A stretch of DNA of 64,000 bases from JANXVY01 sp040080145 (lineage in GTDB: Bacteria; Pseudomonadota; Alphaproteobacteria; Rhizobiales; Hyphomicrobiaceae), in assembly GCA_040080145.1 (NCBI GenBank), contig JBEBJA010000090.1, positions 54,213-118,212 on the forward strand, given 5' to 3'. This document shows, in pieces, positions 52,001 to 61,275 of this stretch; position 1 is the first letter of the stretch; each line of letters begins with the position of its first letter. Under the pieces are notes generated by a model that saw only the letters and a list, made by a program, of their open reading frames with translations, was not told where the DNA came from and did no database searches. The translations under genes and the position numbers were made by a program.

Positions 52001-52834
52001 TTAGCGGTTCGGGACCAATGCTTTGATCGCGGCCGAGGCGGCTTCTATGCGCATGGCGAGAAGGCCTGTGCCGCGTTCGGGACTGGCCGTGCTGGGATCG
52101 CCGGAGACGCCGGTTGGCTCTATCGCCATCGAGACCTTGCGGTAGCGGGAAAGGTCGACGCCCGAGGGCTTGACCGACAGCAGCTCGGATGTGTCGATGA
52201 CGCTGGCGTGCTGGCCGATGGCTTCAAGCGACTGGCCTTGCGAGAGCAGGCGTTTGACCTGGGCTTTGTCATCGTAGTAGGCGTCGATGGATGCGACGCG
52301 GACGCCGGTGCTGTTCCAGGTTTTCGACAGGCGATCGCTGACGGCTTTCTGGGCGGGCTGGCTGCCACCGTGGTCGCCGATGAACAGGATGGTTTTGAAA
52401 CCGCCGGCTTTCAGGCTCTTGGCGATGCCTTCGAGGACGCCTTCGAAAACGGCTTCAGGGACGCCCATGGTGCCGGGGAAGCGCAAGTGGCCGGTGGGCG
52501 GATCGTAATCGCCTTGGGGAACATAGGATACAACGGGGGCGACGAGGGTGCGGCCGACGTTGCGGGCAATTGCACTGGCGGCCTGGCCGACGATGTAGTC
52601 GTGCTTGCCCAGGATCATGTGGGGGCCGTTTTGTTCGATGCCGCCAGTTGGCACGATAACGGTAGTGTAGCCTGCCTGGATTGCGCTACGCGCTTCGACC
52701 CAGGTCATGTCTTTCAATTCGACGACGTTTGGCAACGGCGCGGTCAGAAGCTGCTTGGGTACTGCCAGTGACAATAGGAGAACGGCTGCGACGCCGAAGG
52801 CAATCTTGCGACGCGGGGTGCTGATGTCGAGCAT
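52001..52834 (-). CDS. Creatininase-family amidohydrolase, exported
   Basis: A 277-residue metalloenzyme. Residues 10-32 form a signal peptide or anchor (IAFGVAAVLLLSLAVPK). The creatininase metal motifs follow: VPTGGIEQNGPHMILGKHD (about 61-79), FIGDHGGSQPA (about 150) and GHLRFPGTMGVPE (about 115). Creatininases and relatives open cyclic amides; the export signal suggests periplasmic action on an unknown substrate. A structured 124-bp repeat lies in its upstream region. Confidence 0.85.
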   Translation of the reverse strand: MLDISTPRRKIAFGVAAVLLLSLAVPKQLLTAPLPNVVELKDMTWVEARSAIQAGYTTVIVPTGGIEQNGPHMILGKHDYIVGQAASAIARNVGRTLVAPVVSYVPQGDYDPPTGHLRFPGTMGVPEAVFEGVLEGIAKSLKAGGFKTILFIGDHGGSQPAQKAVSDRLSKTWNSTGVRVASIDAYYDDKAQVKRLLSQGQSLEAIGQHASVIDTSELLSVKPSGVDLSRYRKVSMAIEPTGVSGDPSTASPERGTGLLAMRIEAASAAIKALVPNR

Positions 52835-52962
52835 GAGGTCTGGGTCCTGAGTCGCGAGATGGCCGGGTCATGACCACGGCTGTCCGATTTTAATTTATTT
52901 CCTCATACTGTTTCCCCGGACGGCCTCTACACTTGGCCGATCCGGGGTCTTTACCTGCATTA

Positions 52963-53086
52963 GGGTCCGTCCGACTTTGATGGAATCAAAGACGGACCCT
53001 AAGTCTTTGCTTGGTCGTGCTTCTTATCGGAAAACCGGTTCCCACCCCCGCCTCCGCGGGGGCATGCTTTTCCGGAAGCACTCTAG
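52963..53086. repeat. Structured 124-bp repeat, copy A
   Basis: Copy A of a repeat also found at 55935-56058. It has a hairpin GGGTCCGTC...GACGGACCC with inner TTTGAT/ATCAAA, and a second stem CCCCCGC-CTCC-GCGGGGG (53045-53062). Confidence 0.85.
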
Positions 53087-53202
53087 AGTGGTGAAGGTCC
53101 CGGATCTGCGTGCGCAAGAGGGCGCACTTGTCCGGGAAAGCAGTGAGGGGAGAACCCGGGAGCCGGACAGCGGTGGGTCAAGCCCGGCCATTGAGTGGTT
53201 TG

Positions 53203-54084
53203 TTATTCGGCGGCGACGATTTTGGGGACCGCACCGGCTTCTTCAGGTTTTTTCTGGAAGGGGTAGATCAGCTGGGAGAAGTAACCTTCGGGGAAGTGGT
53301 CGTCATCGGTGCCGAAGTTTTCTGGGATGCGGCCCTCCGGCATGTAGAAGGTGCCGAACAAATAGTCCCAGAGCGCGAAGGTTGGGGCGAAGTTCATGTC
53401 GCCGCCGTCGCCGGGCAGGCCGTGGTGCCAGCGGTGGAAGACCGGGCCGGCAATGACGTACTTCAGCGGGCCGAGATCCCATTTCAGGTTCGAATGAACC
53501 CAGGCGGCGGTCAAGATGTCGAAGGGTACCGTGAACAGCATGACCGAGGGGGCGATGCCTAGCATCATCATGAATACGGTGACGGCGGCCGGCTGCAGGA
53601 TGACGTTGATCGGGTGAATGCGGAAGGTCGTGGTCCAGTCGACTTCCCGAGCCGAATGATGGATCGCGTGGAAGCGCCACATGGTGCCGTTATGGAAGAT
53701 GCGGTGGATCCAATAGAACAGGAAGTCGGACACGATCACGTAAAACGCTACCTGCCAGTAGAACGGCAAGCCGCTTAGCGGGCCGCGGCCTTCGGCAAAG
53801 TAGGTCTTCACCTGGTCTTCCGGCATCGCGCCTAAGAGGATGTTGGTCGCGATGATGAGGGCGGGAAGTTTGAAGTACGGATGGATCAGGGTGTGGATCA
53901 GTGCATACGAAATGTCGGTAAACAGGCCGGGGTTGCGCCACCAGACCTTGCCGGGGCTCGCCTGCTGGCTCTTAAATGCGGTCAGAACCGTGAACAGCAG
54001 GGCCAAGCCGATCATGATGGGGATCTGCTGTGAGTAGGCGTCGAGAACATACTGGAAAAGAAGCTTTGGTGTTTCGAATGACAT
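53203..54084 (-). CDS. Sterol desaturase / fatty acid hydroxylase family protein
   Basis: A 293-residue integral membrane di-iron oxygenase; ATG 54084 gives MSFETPKLLFQYVLDAYSQQ. Histidine clusters HRIFHNG, HAIHHSARE and HRWHHGLPG are in the order needed for the metal site, between hydrophobic helices (IMIGLALLFTVLTAF; VAFYVIVSDFLFYWI). It would hydroxylate or desaturate a lipid or sterol-like substrate in the membrane; substrate unknown. Confidence 0.88.
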   Translation of the reverse strand: MSFETPKLLFQYVLDAYSQQIPIMIGLALLFTVLTAFKSQQASPGKVWWRNPGLFTDISYALIHTLIHPYFKLPALIIATNILLGAMPEDQVKTYFAEGRGPLSGLPFYWQVAFYVIVSDFLFYWIHRIFHNGTMWRFHAIHHSAREVDWTTTFRIHPINVILQPAAVTVFMMMLGIAPSVMLFTVPFDILTAAWVHSNLKWDLGPLKYVIAGPVFHRWHHGLPGDGGDMNFAPTFALWDYLFGTFYMPEGRIPENFGTDDDHFPEGYFSQLIYPFQKKPEEAGAVPKIVAAE

Positions 54085-54275
54085 GGCGGGTCTCGCTCTT
54101 CCGGGCGGGTTTGGCTGGCGCAGCGGGCGCTGGAAGCCGGTCAAACACGCATCCCAAGTGATTCGGATACAATGTGCCTCGTTTCTTAAGATCTCGTGAT
54201 TTCGGGATTTGATATGGGTCAAAGGCCGGTTGGTTCATCGTCGTTGTCGAGCCGCCGGGGGATCTGACGGCCATT

Positions 54276-55784
54276 TCAAGCTCCAGGATGATCTGCCGCC
54301 GCAAAGGCGAGACGGGCGGCGACGAGGTGGGCTTCGCGTTCGGGTTTGGCGCAGAGTACGACGGTTAAATGGTCCGGGCTGGATAGCTTCAGGGCTAAAA
54401 TCTGATCGACATCAAGAGCTGCAAGACGGGCGGGCGCGATGCCGAAGTCCTCGGTCAACAGACGCTTGCGCGTTGCGGCGTCGAGGGCGGGATTGAAAAA
54501 GAACAGTGCCTTGAGCGCATGATTGCCGCCGAGGACGTGCGCGATTTCCCATCGCACACCGTCGCTGGCATCGACGCAGAGGACGATGCGCTCAGCTTCC
54601 GCTACGAGTTTTGCCACGGTGTCCTGCCAAATGGCATCGCCGACGTAGAGGCGTTGCGCGCCCCAAGGTGATTGGCGGGCGGTGCCCTTGGCGTCTTGCG
54701 GGTTGCCGATGGCGATCAGGTCGCCGCGTCCGTCGAGGCGTTCGAGCATCAATTCGTCAAGCGTGCCGGGCGTGCGGCCGAGATCGAAAACGAACGAGAA
54801 GAGATTCCGGCTCGCGCGGCGAATGGCGACCTGATCATCACGAAAGGCGCGCAGGAAGAGGGTCGCGCCGGCGGGCGTTACTTGGCGTTCGGCCAGACGG
54901 CGGACAAAATGCTGTTTGCCGTGATGGCGGAGCTGATTGGCGGCGATGAGGCAGATGGCGGCAATCGCGATTGGGACGCCAAGGTCGAAGGCGGCGCGGC
55001 TCCAAGAATAGGGCTGGGCGAGGCAGGCGATACGGTCTTCGGCTGTTTGTGACTGCCCGGATTGGAGGCACGCCGCCGTGACGTCTACCGCGAATGTTAC
55101 GAAGCCGTTCTGGATTGAGCGGATGCCGAAGAAAAAGCCCATTGAGGCTGCAATGAAAAATGCCGACGCCAATGCAAACACCGCCGATTCCCAGAGGGAA
55201 ACGGATTGGGATTTGTGGCCAGGCAGGAGGGTTTCGAGCAGGTGCGATGGGTAAAGGGGTTGGAGCCAGGACGGGCTTGGGCCATAAGCGGCGCGGGGGA
55301 CTTTGGGGGCCATCAGGCTCCAAGCGGCGCTGTAGAGGCAAAAGACGATCATCACGTAGGAAAAGCCGAGCGTCATGATTGCCAGCTCAGTGGCAAGGGG
55401 TGCGAGCGGGCGCATGGCGGGTTGCGTGAGGACGCTATAGGGGATCGTCAGTGATGCCCAGAAGATTTGCTTGTCGGGTGAGGGCGCGATGAAGTAGGCC
55501 ACCTGAGCTGCAAAGATTGCTGCGTAGGCCCACCAGAGCCGGTGAGCGAGAATGAGATACGTCGCGCCGACGCTGCCGAGTACGATGCCTGCCCACTGCC
55601 ATGACGGACCTGTAATGAGGCCGATCAAGGCCTCGCGCGAACCGGCGCGTGGAAGCTGCGTGACGGCGATCCAGATAAAGATGCCAAGGTTGAAGACGAG
55701 CATATAGCGCGCATAGCGCAGTAATGCTTCGTGACGCCGGACGGCGGATGTCATCTGCGTGATGTCGATCGTCGTGATCTGCAT
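54276..55784 (-). CDS. Multi-pass membrane protein with a C-terminal cytoplasmic domain
   Basis: A 502-residue protein. Several hydrophobic segments in residues about 25-300 (MLVFNLGIFIWIAVT, WAGIVLGSVGATYLIL, YVMIVFCLYSAAWSLM, AVFALASAFFIAASMGFF) precede a soluble domain of about 190 residues. That domain reads VTPAGATLFLRAFRDDQVAI...LDELMLERLDGRGDLIAIGNPQD...WQDTVAKLVAEAERIVLCVDASDGVRWEIAHVL, a pattern seen in other unnamed bacterial membrane proteins. Function unknown. Confidence 0.6.
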   Translation of the reverse strand: MQITTIDITQMTSAVRRHEALLRYARYMLVFNLGIFIWIAVTQLPRAGSREALIGLITGPSWQWAGIVLGSVGATYLILAHRLWWAYAAIFAAQVAYFIAPSPDKQIFWASLTIPYSVLTQPAMRPLAPLATELAIMTLGFSYVMIVFCLYSAAWSLMAPKVPRAAYGPSPSWLQPLYPSHLLETLLPGHKSQSVSLWESAVFALASAFFIAASMGFFFGIRSIQNGFVTFAVDVTAACLQSGQSQTAEDRIACLAQPYSWSRAAFDLGVPIAIAAICLIAANQLRHHGKQHFVRRLAERQVTPAGATLFLRAFRDDQVAIRRASRNLFSFVFDLGRTPGTLDELMLERLDGRGDLIAIGNPQDAKGTARQSPWGAQRLYVGDAIWQDTVAKLVAEAERIVLCVDASDGVRWEIAHVLGGNHALKALFFFNPALDAATRKRLLTEDFGIAPARLAALDVDQILALKLSSPDHLTVVLCAKPEREAHLVAARLAFAAADHPGA

Positions 55785-55934
55785 GTGTCCTCACAACATC
55801 GGTTGGATGGTGCCGGTTGAATGCAGTGAAACTAAGCGCGTGTCTGTCTCGCCGGGTACTAGTGTTCCGGGTTTGACATTTGCTTCGCGTTGCGGCCCAG
55901 CTGTGAGCAAATGTCAGAACCATCAGGATCACTC

Positions 55935-56058
55935 GGGTCCGTCCGACTTTGATGGAATCAAAGACGGACCCTAAGTCTCTGTTTGGTCGTGCTTCTTATC
56001 GGAGGTCCGGTTCCCACCTCCGCCGTCGCGGAGGCATGCTTTTCCGGAAGCACTCTAG
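55935..56058. repeat. Structured 124-bp repeat, copy B
   Basis: Copy B of the repeat at 52963-53086. The first hairpin is identical; the second stem is CCTCCGC-CGTC-GCGGAGG (56017-56034), with a C-G to T-A pair change relative to copy A. The last bases (CTAG) include the stop of the malic enzyme gene. Confidence 0.85.
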
Positions 56059-58340
56059 CGGCTCATGTTGTAGGCGGCGAGGGCCGCCATGTTGACGAGG
56101 TCGCTGTCCTTTGCGCCGAGCTGGCAGATCTGGACCGAGTGTTCCAGGCCGACGAGGATCGGGCCGATGACGGTTGCGCCGCCGCCCATCTCCTTGAGCA
56201 TCTTGGTTGAGATAGAGGCGGCGTGGAACGCTGGCATGACGAGCACGTTGGCGGTGTCGGAGAGGCGACAGAACGGGTAGATCTTCATCAGGTCTTTGTT
56301 CAAGGCAACGTCAGCTGCCATGTCGCCGTCGTACTCGAAGTCGACGTGAGATTCATCGAGGATGCGGACGGCTTCGCGGACCTGTTCGGAGCGTTCGCCG
56401 CGCGGCTGGCCGAAGGTCGAGTAGGCCAGCATGGCGACGCGCGGCTCGATGCCGAGCTTGCGGGCGGCGTGGGCGGCCTCGATGGCGATGCTGGCGAGCT
56501 CCCGGCCATTGGGAAGGTCGTGGATGGACGTGTCGGCAATGAGGACGGCCCGTCCGCGGCTCAAGACGAGCGATACGCCGATGACGGTGTGGCCGGGTTT
56601 GGGGTCCATGACGCGCTGGACGTCTTTGTAGACGCTGGTCCAGTTGCGGGTGGCACCTGAGACCATTGCGTCGGCGTAACCGTGGACGACCATGAGGGCT
56701 GCAAAAATGTTGCGCTCGTTGGTGACGAGACGCCAGCAATCGCGGCGCAGATAGCCACGCCGTTGCAAGCGGGCATAAAGGTAGTCGGTGAATTCCTCGA
56801 CGTGGGGCGAGGAGCGGGTGTCGAGCAGTTCGAATTCCGGGCGGAGCGCAACGCCGAGATTGGTGAAGGTTTCGCGGACTTTGGCTTGCGTGCCAACCAG
56901 CAGGGGCTGGCCGAAGCCTTGGGCGAAGTACGTGTGGGCGGCGCGGGCGACGGCTGGGTCTTCACCTTCGGCGAAGATCATGCGCTTGGGTTCGCCGCGA
57001 ACTTTCTCAAACGTGGACTGGAGCCAGCCGGCGACGGGGTCGAGGCGGCCTTTGAGGCGGGCGACGTAGGCGTCCATGTCGACGAGCGGCTTGCGGGCGA
57101 CGCCTGAGTCCATGGCCGCTTGGGCAACCGCTGGCGGGATGTGGGTCAGCAGGCGCGGATCGAATGGGGCTGGGATGATGTAGCCGGGGCCAAAGGTTGG
57201 GCGGCGGCCATGGAAGGCGGCGGAGACCTGATCGGGGACTTCCTGGCGGGCGAGGTCGGCCAAGGCTTCGGCTGCGGCGATTTTCATGGCTTCGTTGATG
57301 GTCGAGGCCTGGACGTCGAGAGCGCCACGGAAAATGAAGGGGAAGCAGAGGACGTTGTTGATCTGGTTGGGGTAGTCGGAACGGCCTGTGGCCATGACGG
57401 CGTCGTCGCGGACGGAAGCGACCTCTTCCGGGGTGATTTCGGGGTCGGGGTTCGCCATCGCGAAGATGAGCGGCTTGGCGGCCATGGTGGCAACCATTTC
57501 TTTGGACACGACGCCGGCTGCCGAGAGGCCAAGGAAGACGTCCGCGCCGACCATGATTTCGTCCAAGGTGCGCATCTTGGTCTTTTTGGCGTAGGGCTCC
57601 TTGTAGATGTCCATCAGTTCGGTGCGGCCTTTGTAAACCACGCCCTTGATGTCGGCGATCGTGATGTTTTCACGCTTCATGCCGATGGAGACGAGCAGGT
57701 TCAAGCAGGCGAGTGCCGCCGCGCCGGCACCGCAGCAGACGAGTTTGACGGTTGCAATGTCTTTGCCGACGACGCGCAGGCCATTGATGATGCCGGCTGC
57801 TACGCAGATGGCGGTGCCGTGCTGGTCGTCGTGGAAGACGGGGATGTCGAGCAGTTCTTTCAGGCGCTCTTCGATGACGAAGCAGTCGGGGGACTTAATG
57901 TCTTCGAGGTTGATGCCGCCGAACGAGGGGCCGAGGTAGCGGACGCAGTTGATGAAAGCTTCGGGGTCTTCGGTTGAGACAAGCACGTCGATGCCGTCGA
58001 TGTCGGCGAAGCGTTTGAACAGCGCGCCCTTGCCTTCCATTACGGGCTTGGATGCGAGTGCACCGAGATTGCCCATGCCGAGAATCGCGGTACCGTTGGA
58101 GATGACGGCGACGAGGTTGCCCTTGTTGGTGTAATCGTAGGCGGTGGCTGGATTTTCCGCGATGGCTTTGACCGGTTCGGCAACGCCTGGGGAATAGGCG
58201 AGCGAGAGGTCGCGCTGGGTGGCGAGTGGCTTGGTCGTCGTGATTTCGAGTTTGCCGGGTTTGCCCTGCGAATGAAATTGCAGCGCTTCTTGAGCGGTGA
58301 ACTTGGCTTCGGCAAATTTCGATTGCTTTGGTTTCGTCAC
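56055..58340 (-). CDS. maeB: NADP-type malic enzyme with phosphotransacetylase-like domain (MaeB)
   Basis: A 761-residue two-domain enzyme that decarboxylates malate to pyruvate. The malic domain (about 1-430) shows LAYSPGVAEPVKAIAENP, NGTAILGMGNLG, VFHDDQHGTAICV and the NAD(P) loop VCCGAGAAALACL. The C-terminal 330 residues are a phosphotransacetylase-like domain (FAEGEDPAVARAA, VSGATRNWTSVYKDVQRV), which is usually regulatory in these hybrids. Full family length. A structured repeat overlaps its stop. Confidence 0.95.
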   Translation of the reverse strand: MTKPKQSKFAEAKFTAQEALQFHSQGKPGKLEITTTKPLATQRDLSLAYSPGVAEPVKAIAENPATAYDYTNKGNLVAVISNGTAILGMGNLGALASKPVMEGKGALFKRFADIDGIDVLVSTEDPEAFINCVRYLGPSFGGINLEDIKSPDCFVIEERLKELLDIPVFHDDQHGTAICVAAGIINGLRVVGKDIATVKLVCCGAGAAALACLNLLVSIGMKRENITIADIKGVVYKGRTELMDIYKEPYAKKTKMRTLDEIMVGADVFLGLSAAGVVSKEMVATMAAKPLIFAMANPDPEITPEEVASVRDDAVMATGRSDYPNQINNVLCFPFIFRGALDVQASTINEAMKIAAAEALADLARQEVPDQVSAAFHGRRPTFGPGYIIPAPFDPRLLTHIPPAVAQAAMDSGVARKPLVDMDAYVARLKGRLDPVAGWLQSTFEKVRGEPKRMIFAEGEDPAVARAAHTYFAQGFGQPLLVGTQAKVRETFTNLGVALRPEFELLDTRSSPHVEEFTDYLYARLQRRGYLRRDCWRLVTNERNIFAALMVVHGYADAMVSGATRNWTSVYKDVQRVMDPKPGHTVIGVSLVLSRGRAVLIADTSIHDLPNGRELASIAIEAAHAARKLGIEPRVAMLAYSTFGQPRGERSEQVREAVRILDESHVDFEYDGDMAADVALNKDLMKIYPFCRLSDTANVLVMPAFHAASISTKMLKEMGGGATVIGPILVGLEHSVQICQLGAKDSDLVNMAALAAYNMSR

Positions 58341-58527
58341 GATGGATCCAGCGAGTTACATTCGGGGTATGGGCGAAAAACCGGGACGATAAGCTGCTCA
58401 GTTGCAAGACACAACAGTGCTTGCAAGCGTCCTGTTGCGGTACTTAATACCTGCCCGCAGAAGTTTTCACGCTTCGTTTGACAGCCTGCGGGTTGGTATA
58501 GCGGCTGGGGCAGGGCGAGATTTGCGG

Positions 58528-59910
58528 TCACGCGGCGGCGTTGCGGCCGGTTTCCTGGCGGATTGCGAGCGTGACGGTGGCGACGAGGCCGCCGAGCGCG
58601 CTGCGACCGACGTCAAGGCGGCCATTGTAGACGGCGACCAGATCGCTGGTGATGGCGAGGCCGAGCCCGGTGCCTGGCACAGAGGTGTCGGCGCGTTCGC
58701 CCCATTGCAGGATGCGCCCAATTTCCGTTTCCGCGACACCTGGGCCGTCGTCCTCAACGGTGAAGATGGCATTGCCATTGGAAATGCGGCTTTCGATCTT
58801 GATTTTGAAGCGGGCCCATTTTTGGGCGTTATCAATGAGGTTTCCCATCAGCTCGTTGAAGTCGGCGCCGTCGATGCCGAGCATGAGAGGCGTGGTCAAT
58901 CCCATTTCCCATCGCAATTGCTGGCCTCTGGGGAGAATGCTGATGGCACCGATCAGATGCATGATGGCGACGGCGGTGTCGATGCGCTGGTGGTGGGTGG
59001 CGCCTGGACCTCGTGCGCGCGAGCGTGCCATTTCGCGTTCGACGTGACGGCGCATCGCTTCAAGCTGGCGGTCAATCTGGCTGGCGAGTTCGGTGTCGCC
59101 GCGGCGGCGGAGAATGCGGCTTTGGGCGGCCATGACGGCAAGCGGCGTTTTTAGGCCGTGGGCAAGGTTTCTGGCACGGGTGCGGGCCGCTTCAAGGGCG
59201 TCGTCTTGGGCATCGAGCAAGGCGTTGGTTTCGGCGACCAGTGGCATCACTTCGGCTGGGAAGGAGCCTTCCAGACGGCGAAGTTCGCCGTTGCGGACGC
59301 GGGCCAGGCGGGCGTGGATGTCCTTTAGCGGTTTCAGGCCGATGATGACGTGAGCCGATGCGGCAAGGAGGAGGAGGCTTGCAAGCCCAACGAGACCGAT
59401 CAAAAGATCGTCGAAAAAGCGGCGCTTGGCATTTTCAATTTCGGCGTAGTCGACAGTTGCGATAATTGTCAGCGGTGTTTCGCCAGCTTGTGGCAGCGTC
59501 AAAGTGCGAACCATGCCAAGCAGATTTTGTGTGTTTGGGCCTTTCAGGCGGAAATAGCTCTGTTCGTTGCTGGGCATGATGCTTGAGTTAAGCGGTAGGC
59601 TTTGGTCCGATAGCGAGGGCGATCGCAGGATGGATTGGTTTTCGTTTGAGATCTGCCAGTAGCGGCCGCTGAAGGCGACATCAAATAGGGGATCAGCGGG
59701 GGTGGTGGCGAGGGAAACGGTTCCATTGCTATCGCGATGGAGGGCCTGGGCAAGCAGGCTCAAATCCAGCGTCAGTTCCGACAGCGTGCGGCGGGTGATC
59801 GAGCGTTCGAATAGTGTCTGCAGGCCCAGGGAGGCTGCTTGAAGGGTGATGACGAGAAAGACCGCCCAGACTGCAATCAGCCGGACCCTGAGCGAGCCGC
59901 GTTCCATCAA
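58528..59910 (-). CDS. PhoQ-like sensor histidine kinase
   Basis: A 460-residue membrane kinase. An N-terminal helix (LIAVWAVFLVITLQAASLGL) and a second (LLIGLVGLASLLLLAASAHVII, about 165-186) bracket a periplasmic sensor domain. The H-box ARNLAHGLKTPLAVMAAQ (phospho-His about 245) and ATPase boxes NLIDNAQKWA, VEDDGPGV and GTGLGLAI are in order. Its start overlaps the regulator's stop by 4 bp. Confidence 0.92.
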   Translation of the reverse strand: MMERGSLRVRLIAVWAVFLVITLQAASLGLQTLFERSITRRTLSELTLDLSLLAQALHRDSNGTVSLATTPADPLFDVAFSGRYWQISNENQSILRSPSLSDQSLPLNSSIMPSNEQSYFRLKGPNTQNLLGMVRTLTLPQAGETPLTIIATVDYAEIENAKRRFFDDLLIGLVGLASLLLLAASAHVIIGLKPLKDIHARLARVRNGELRRLEGSFPAEVMPLVAETNALLDAQDDALEAARTRARNLAHGLKTPLAVMAAQSRILRRRGDTELASQIDRQLEAMRRHVEREMARSRARGPGATHHQRIDTAVAIMHLIGAISILPRGQQLRWEMGLTTPLMLGIDGADFNELMGNLIDNAQKWARFKIKIESRISNGNAIFTVEDDGPGVAETEIGRILQWGERADTSVPGTGLGLAITSDLVAVYNGRLDVGRSALGGLVATVTLAIRQETGRNAAA

Positions 59911-60569
59911 GACGTCACTCTCAGGCAGTAGCCGTGGCCGCGCCGGGTCTCGATGTGGTTGAAGCCGAGTTTGCGGCGCAGACGCGCTATCATGGCTTCG
60001 ACCGCGTTGTCGACCCGGCCCTCATCGCTTGCGTAGATGTGGTCCTTCAGCTCTTCGCGGGAGACGACGCGGCCCTTGTTGTGGAGCAAGTAGCTGATCA
60101 GGCGGAATTCGAGCGGGGTCAGCTGGGCAGTGCGGCCGTCGACAGTGACAAGCATCGCGTTCGTGTCGAGTTCGAGCTGGCCAGCTTTGATTTGCGGACT
60201 GGCTTTGCCGTGAGCGCGGCGTAAAAGGGAGCGCAGGCGGGCGATAAGTTCTTCCATCTGGAAGGGTTTGGGAATGTAGTCGTCGGCGCCGGCGTTGATG
60301 CCTTCGACCCGTTCGGTCCAGCTTCCACGTGCGGTGAGGACGATGATTGGGGTGGTGACCTCTTCGGTGCGCCAGCGCGTGAGGACGGTCAGTCCGTCGA
60401 GGCGGGGCAACCCCAGATCGAGGATGATGGCGTCGTAGATTTCAGTGCTGCCGAGAAACCAAGCGTCCTCGCCGTTGTCACAGGTTTGGACGGCAAAGCC
60501 TGCTTCGCCAAGGCATTCCGCGATGTCTTTAGCAATCTCAATTTCGTCCTCGACAACCAGGATTCTCAT
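59907..60569 (-). CDS. OmpR/PhoP-family response regulator
   Basis: A 220-residue regulator: receiver domain with AIILDLGLPRLDG (phospho-Asp about 51) and a C-terminal winged helix (RVDNAVEAMIARLRRKLG). Partner of the overlapping kinase downstream. Confidence 0.93.
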   Translation of the reverse strand: MRILVVEDEIEIAKDIAECLGEAGFAVQTCDNGEDAWFLGSTEIYDAIILDLGLPRLDGLTVLTRWRTEEVTTPIIVLTARGSWTERVEGINAGADDYIPKPFQMEELIARLRSLLRRAHGKASPQIKAGQLELDTNAMLVTVDGRTAQLTPLEFRLISYLLHNKGRVVSREELKDHIYASDEGRVDNAVEAMIARLRRKLGFNHIETRRGHGYCLRVTS

Positions 60570-60620
60570 AGGTGATAGCCGGTTGGTTGAGTTGTCATTG
60601 GCTGGTGGCTGGTCTGCGCG

Positions 60621-61265
60621 TTACATTTTGCGCCGGCCTTGGATAACGGCCTCAACACGGTTTCGGACCTGTAGTTTTTGCATGATAATGGTCATGTAGT
60701 GTTTGACGGTTTTTTCGCTCAGCTGAAGTTCGCGCGCGATCTCTTTGTTGGTCAGGCCGCGCGAAACGTGGTCGAGCACTTCTTCTTCGCGCGTCGTCAG
60801 TTCGGAGAGGCCGTCGTCTTCCTGCTTTTGCTTTTTGTGGCGGATCTGGGTGAGGAGCTTGGCGGCCAGCGTCGGCGTCACGTAGCTGTCGCCATTGCAA
60901 ACGGACTGCGCAATCATAATTAGTTCGGGGCCGCTGGTCCCTTTGAGGATGTAACCTTTGGCACCCGATTCCAAAGATGCGGTGACGTTTTCTTCCGATT
61001 CCGACGCGGTCAGCATGATGATTTGGATGTCGGGACAGACCTTCGAGATCAGCGCTGCAGCTTCGAGGCCGCAACCGGGCATCGAAATGTCCAGAAGCAT
61101 CAGATTGGGGCCGCATTCCTTGGCGAGCTGGATCGCCTCTTTGGCGGATCCTCCTTGGCCGACAACATCGAATTTGTCGCATGACGATAAGATCTGGACT
61201 ACCCCGCCACGAAACATCGGATGGTCGTCGACTACAACAACGCGGATTGGCTTCATGTTGTCCAT
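60621..61265 (-). CDS. NarL/LuxR-family response regulator
   Basis: A 214-residue regulator. Receiver with LMLLDISMPGCGLEA (phospho-Asp about 58) and a LuxR helix-turn-helix (LTTREEEVLDHVSRGLTNKEIARELQLSEKTVKHY). It is encoded 10 bp after the kinase gene at 61276, so they form a pair. Confidence 0.92.
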   Translation of the reverse strand: MDNMKPIRVVVVDDHPMFRGGVVQILSSCDKFDVVGQGGSAKEAIQLAKECGPNLMLLDISMPGCGLEAAALISKVCPDIQIIMLTASESEENVTASLESGAKGYILKGTSGPELIMIAQSVCNGDSYVTPTLAAKLLTQIRHKKQKQEDDGLSELTTREEEVLDHVSRGLTNKEIARELQLSEKTVKHYMTIIMQKLQVRNRVEAVIQGRRKM

Positions 61266-61275
61266 CGTTCAGTCC

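Noticed and set aside
51938..52771. 277-codon plus-strand frame opposite the creatininase gene
   Set aside because: The minus-strand gene has clear metal motifs and a signal peptide; the plus-strand frame is its shadow.
57120..57977. 285-codon plus-strand frame inside the malic enzyme region
   Set aside because: It is the antisense shadow of maeB; Gly/Asp/Val-rich composition is what the reverse strand of GC-rich coding DNA produces.
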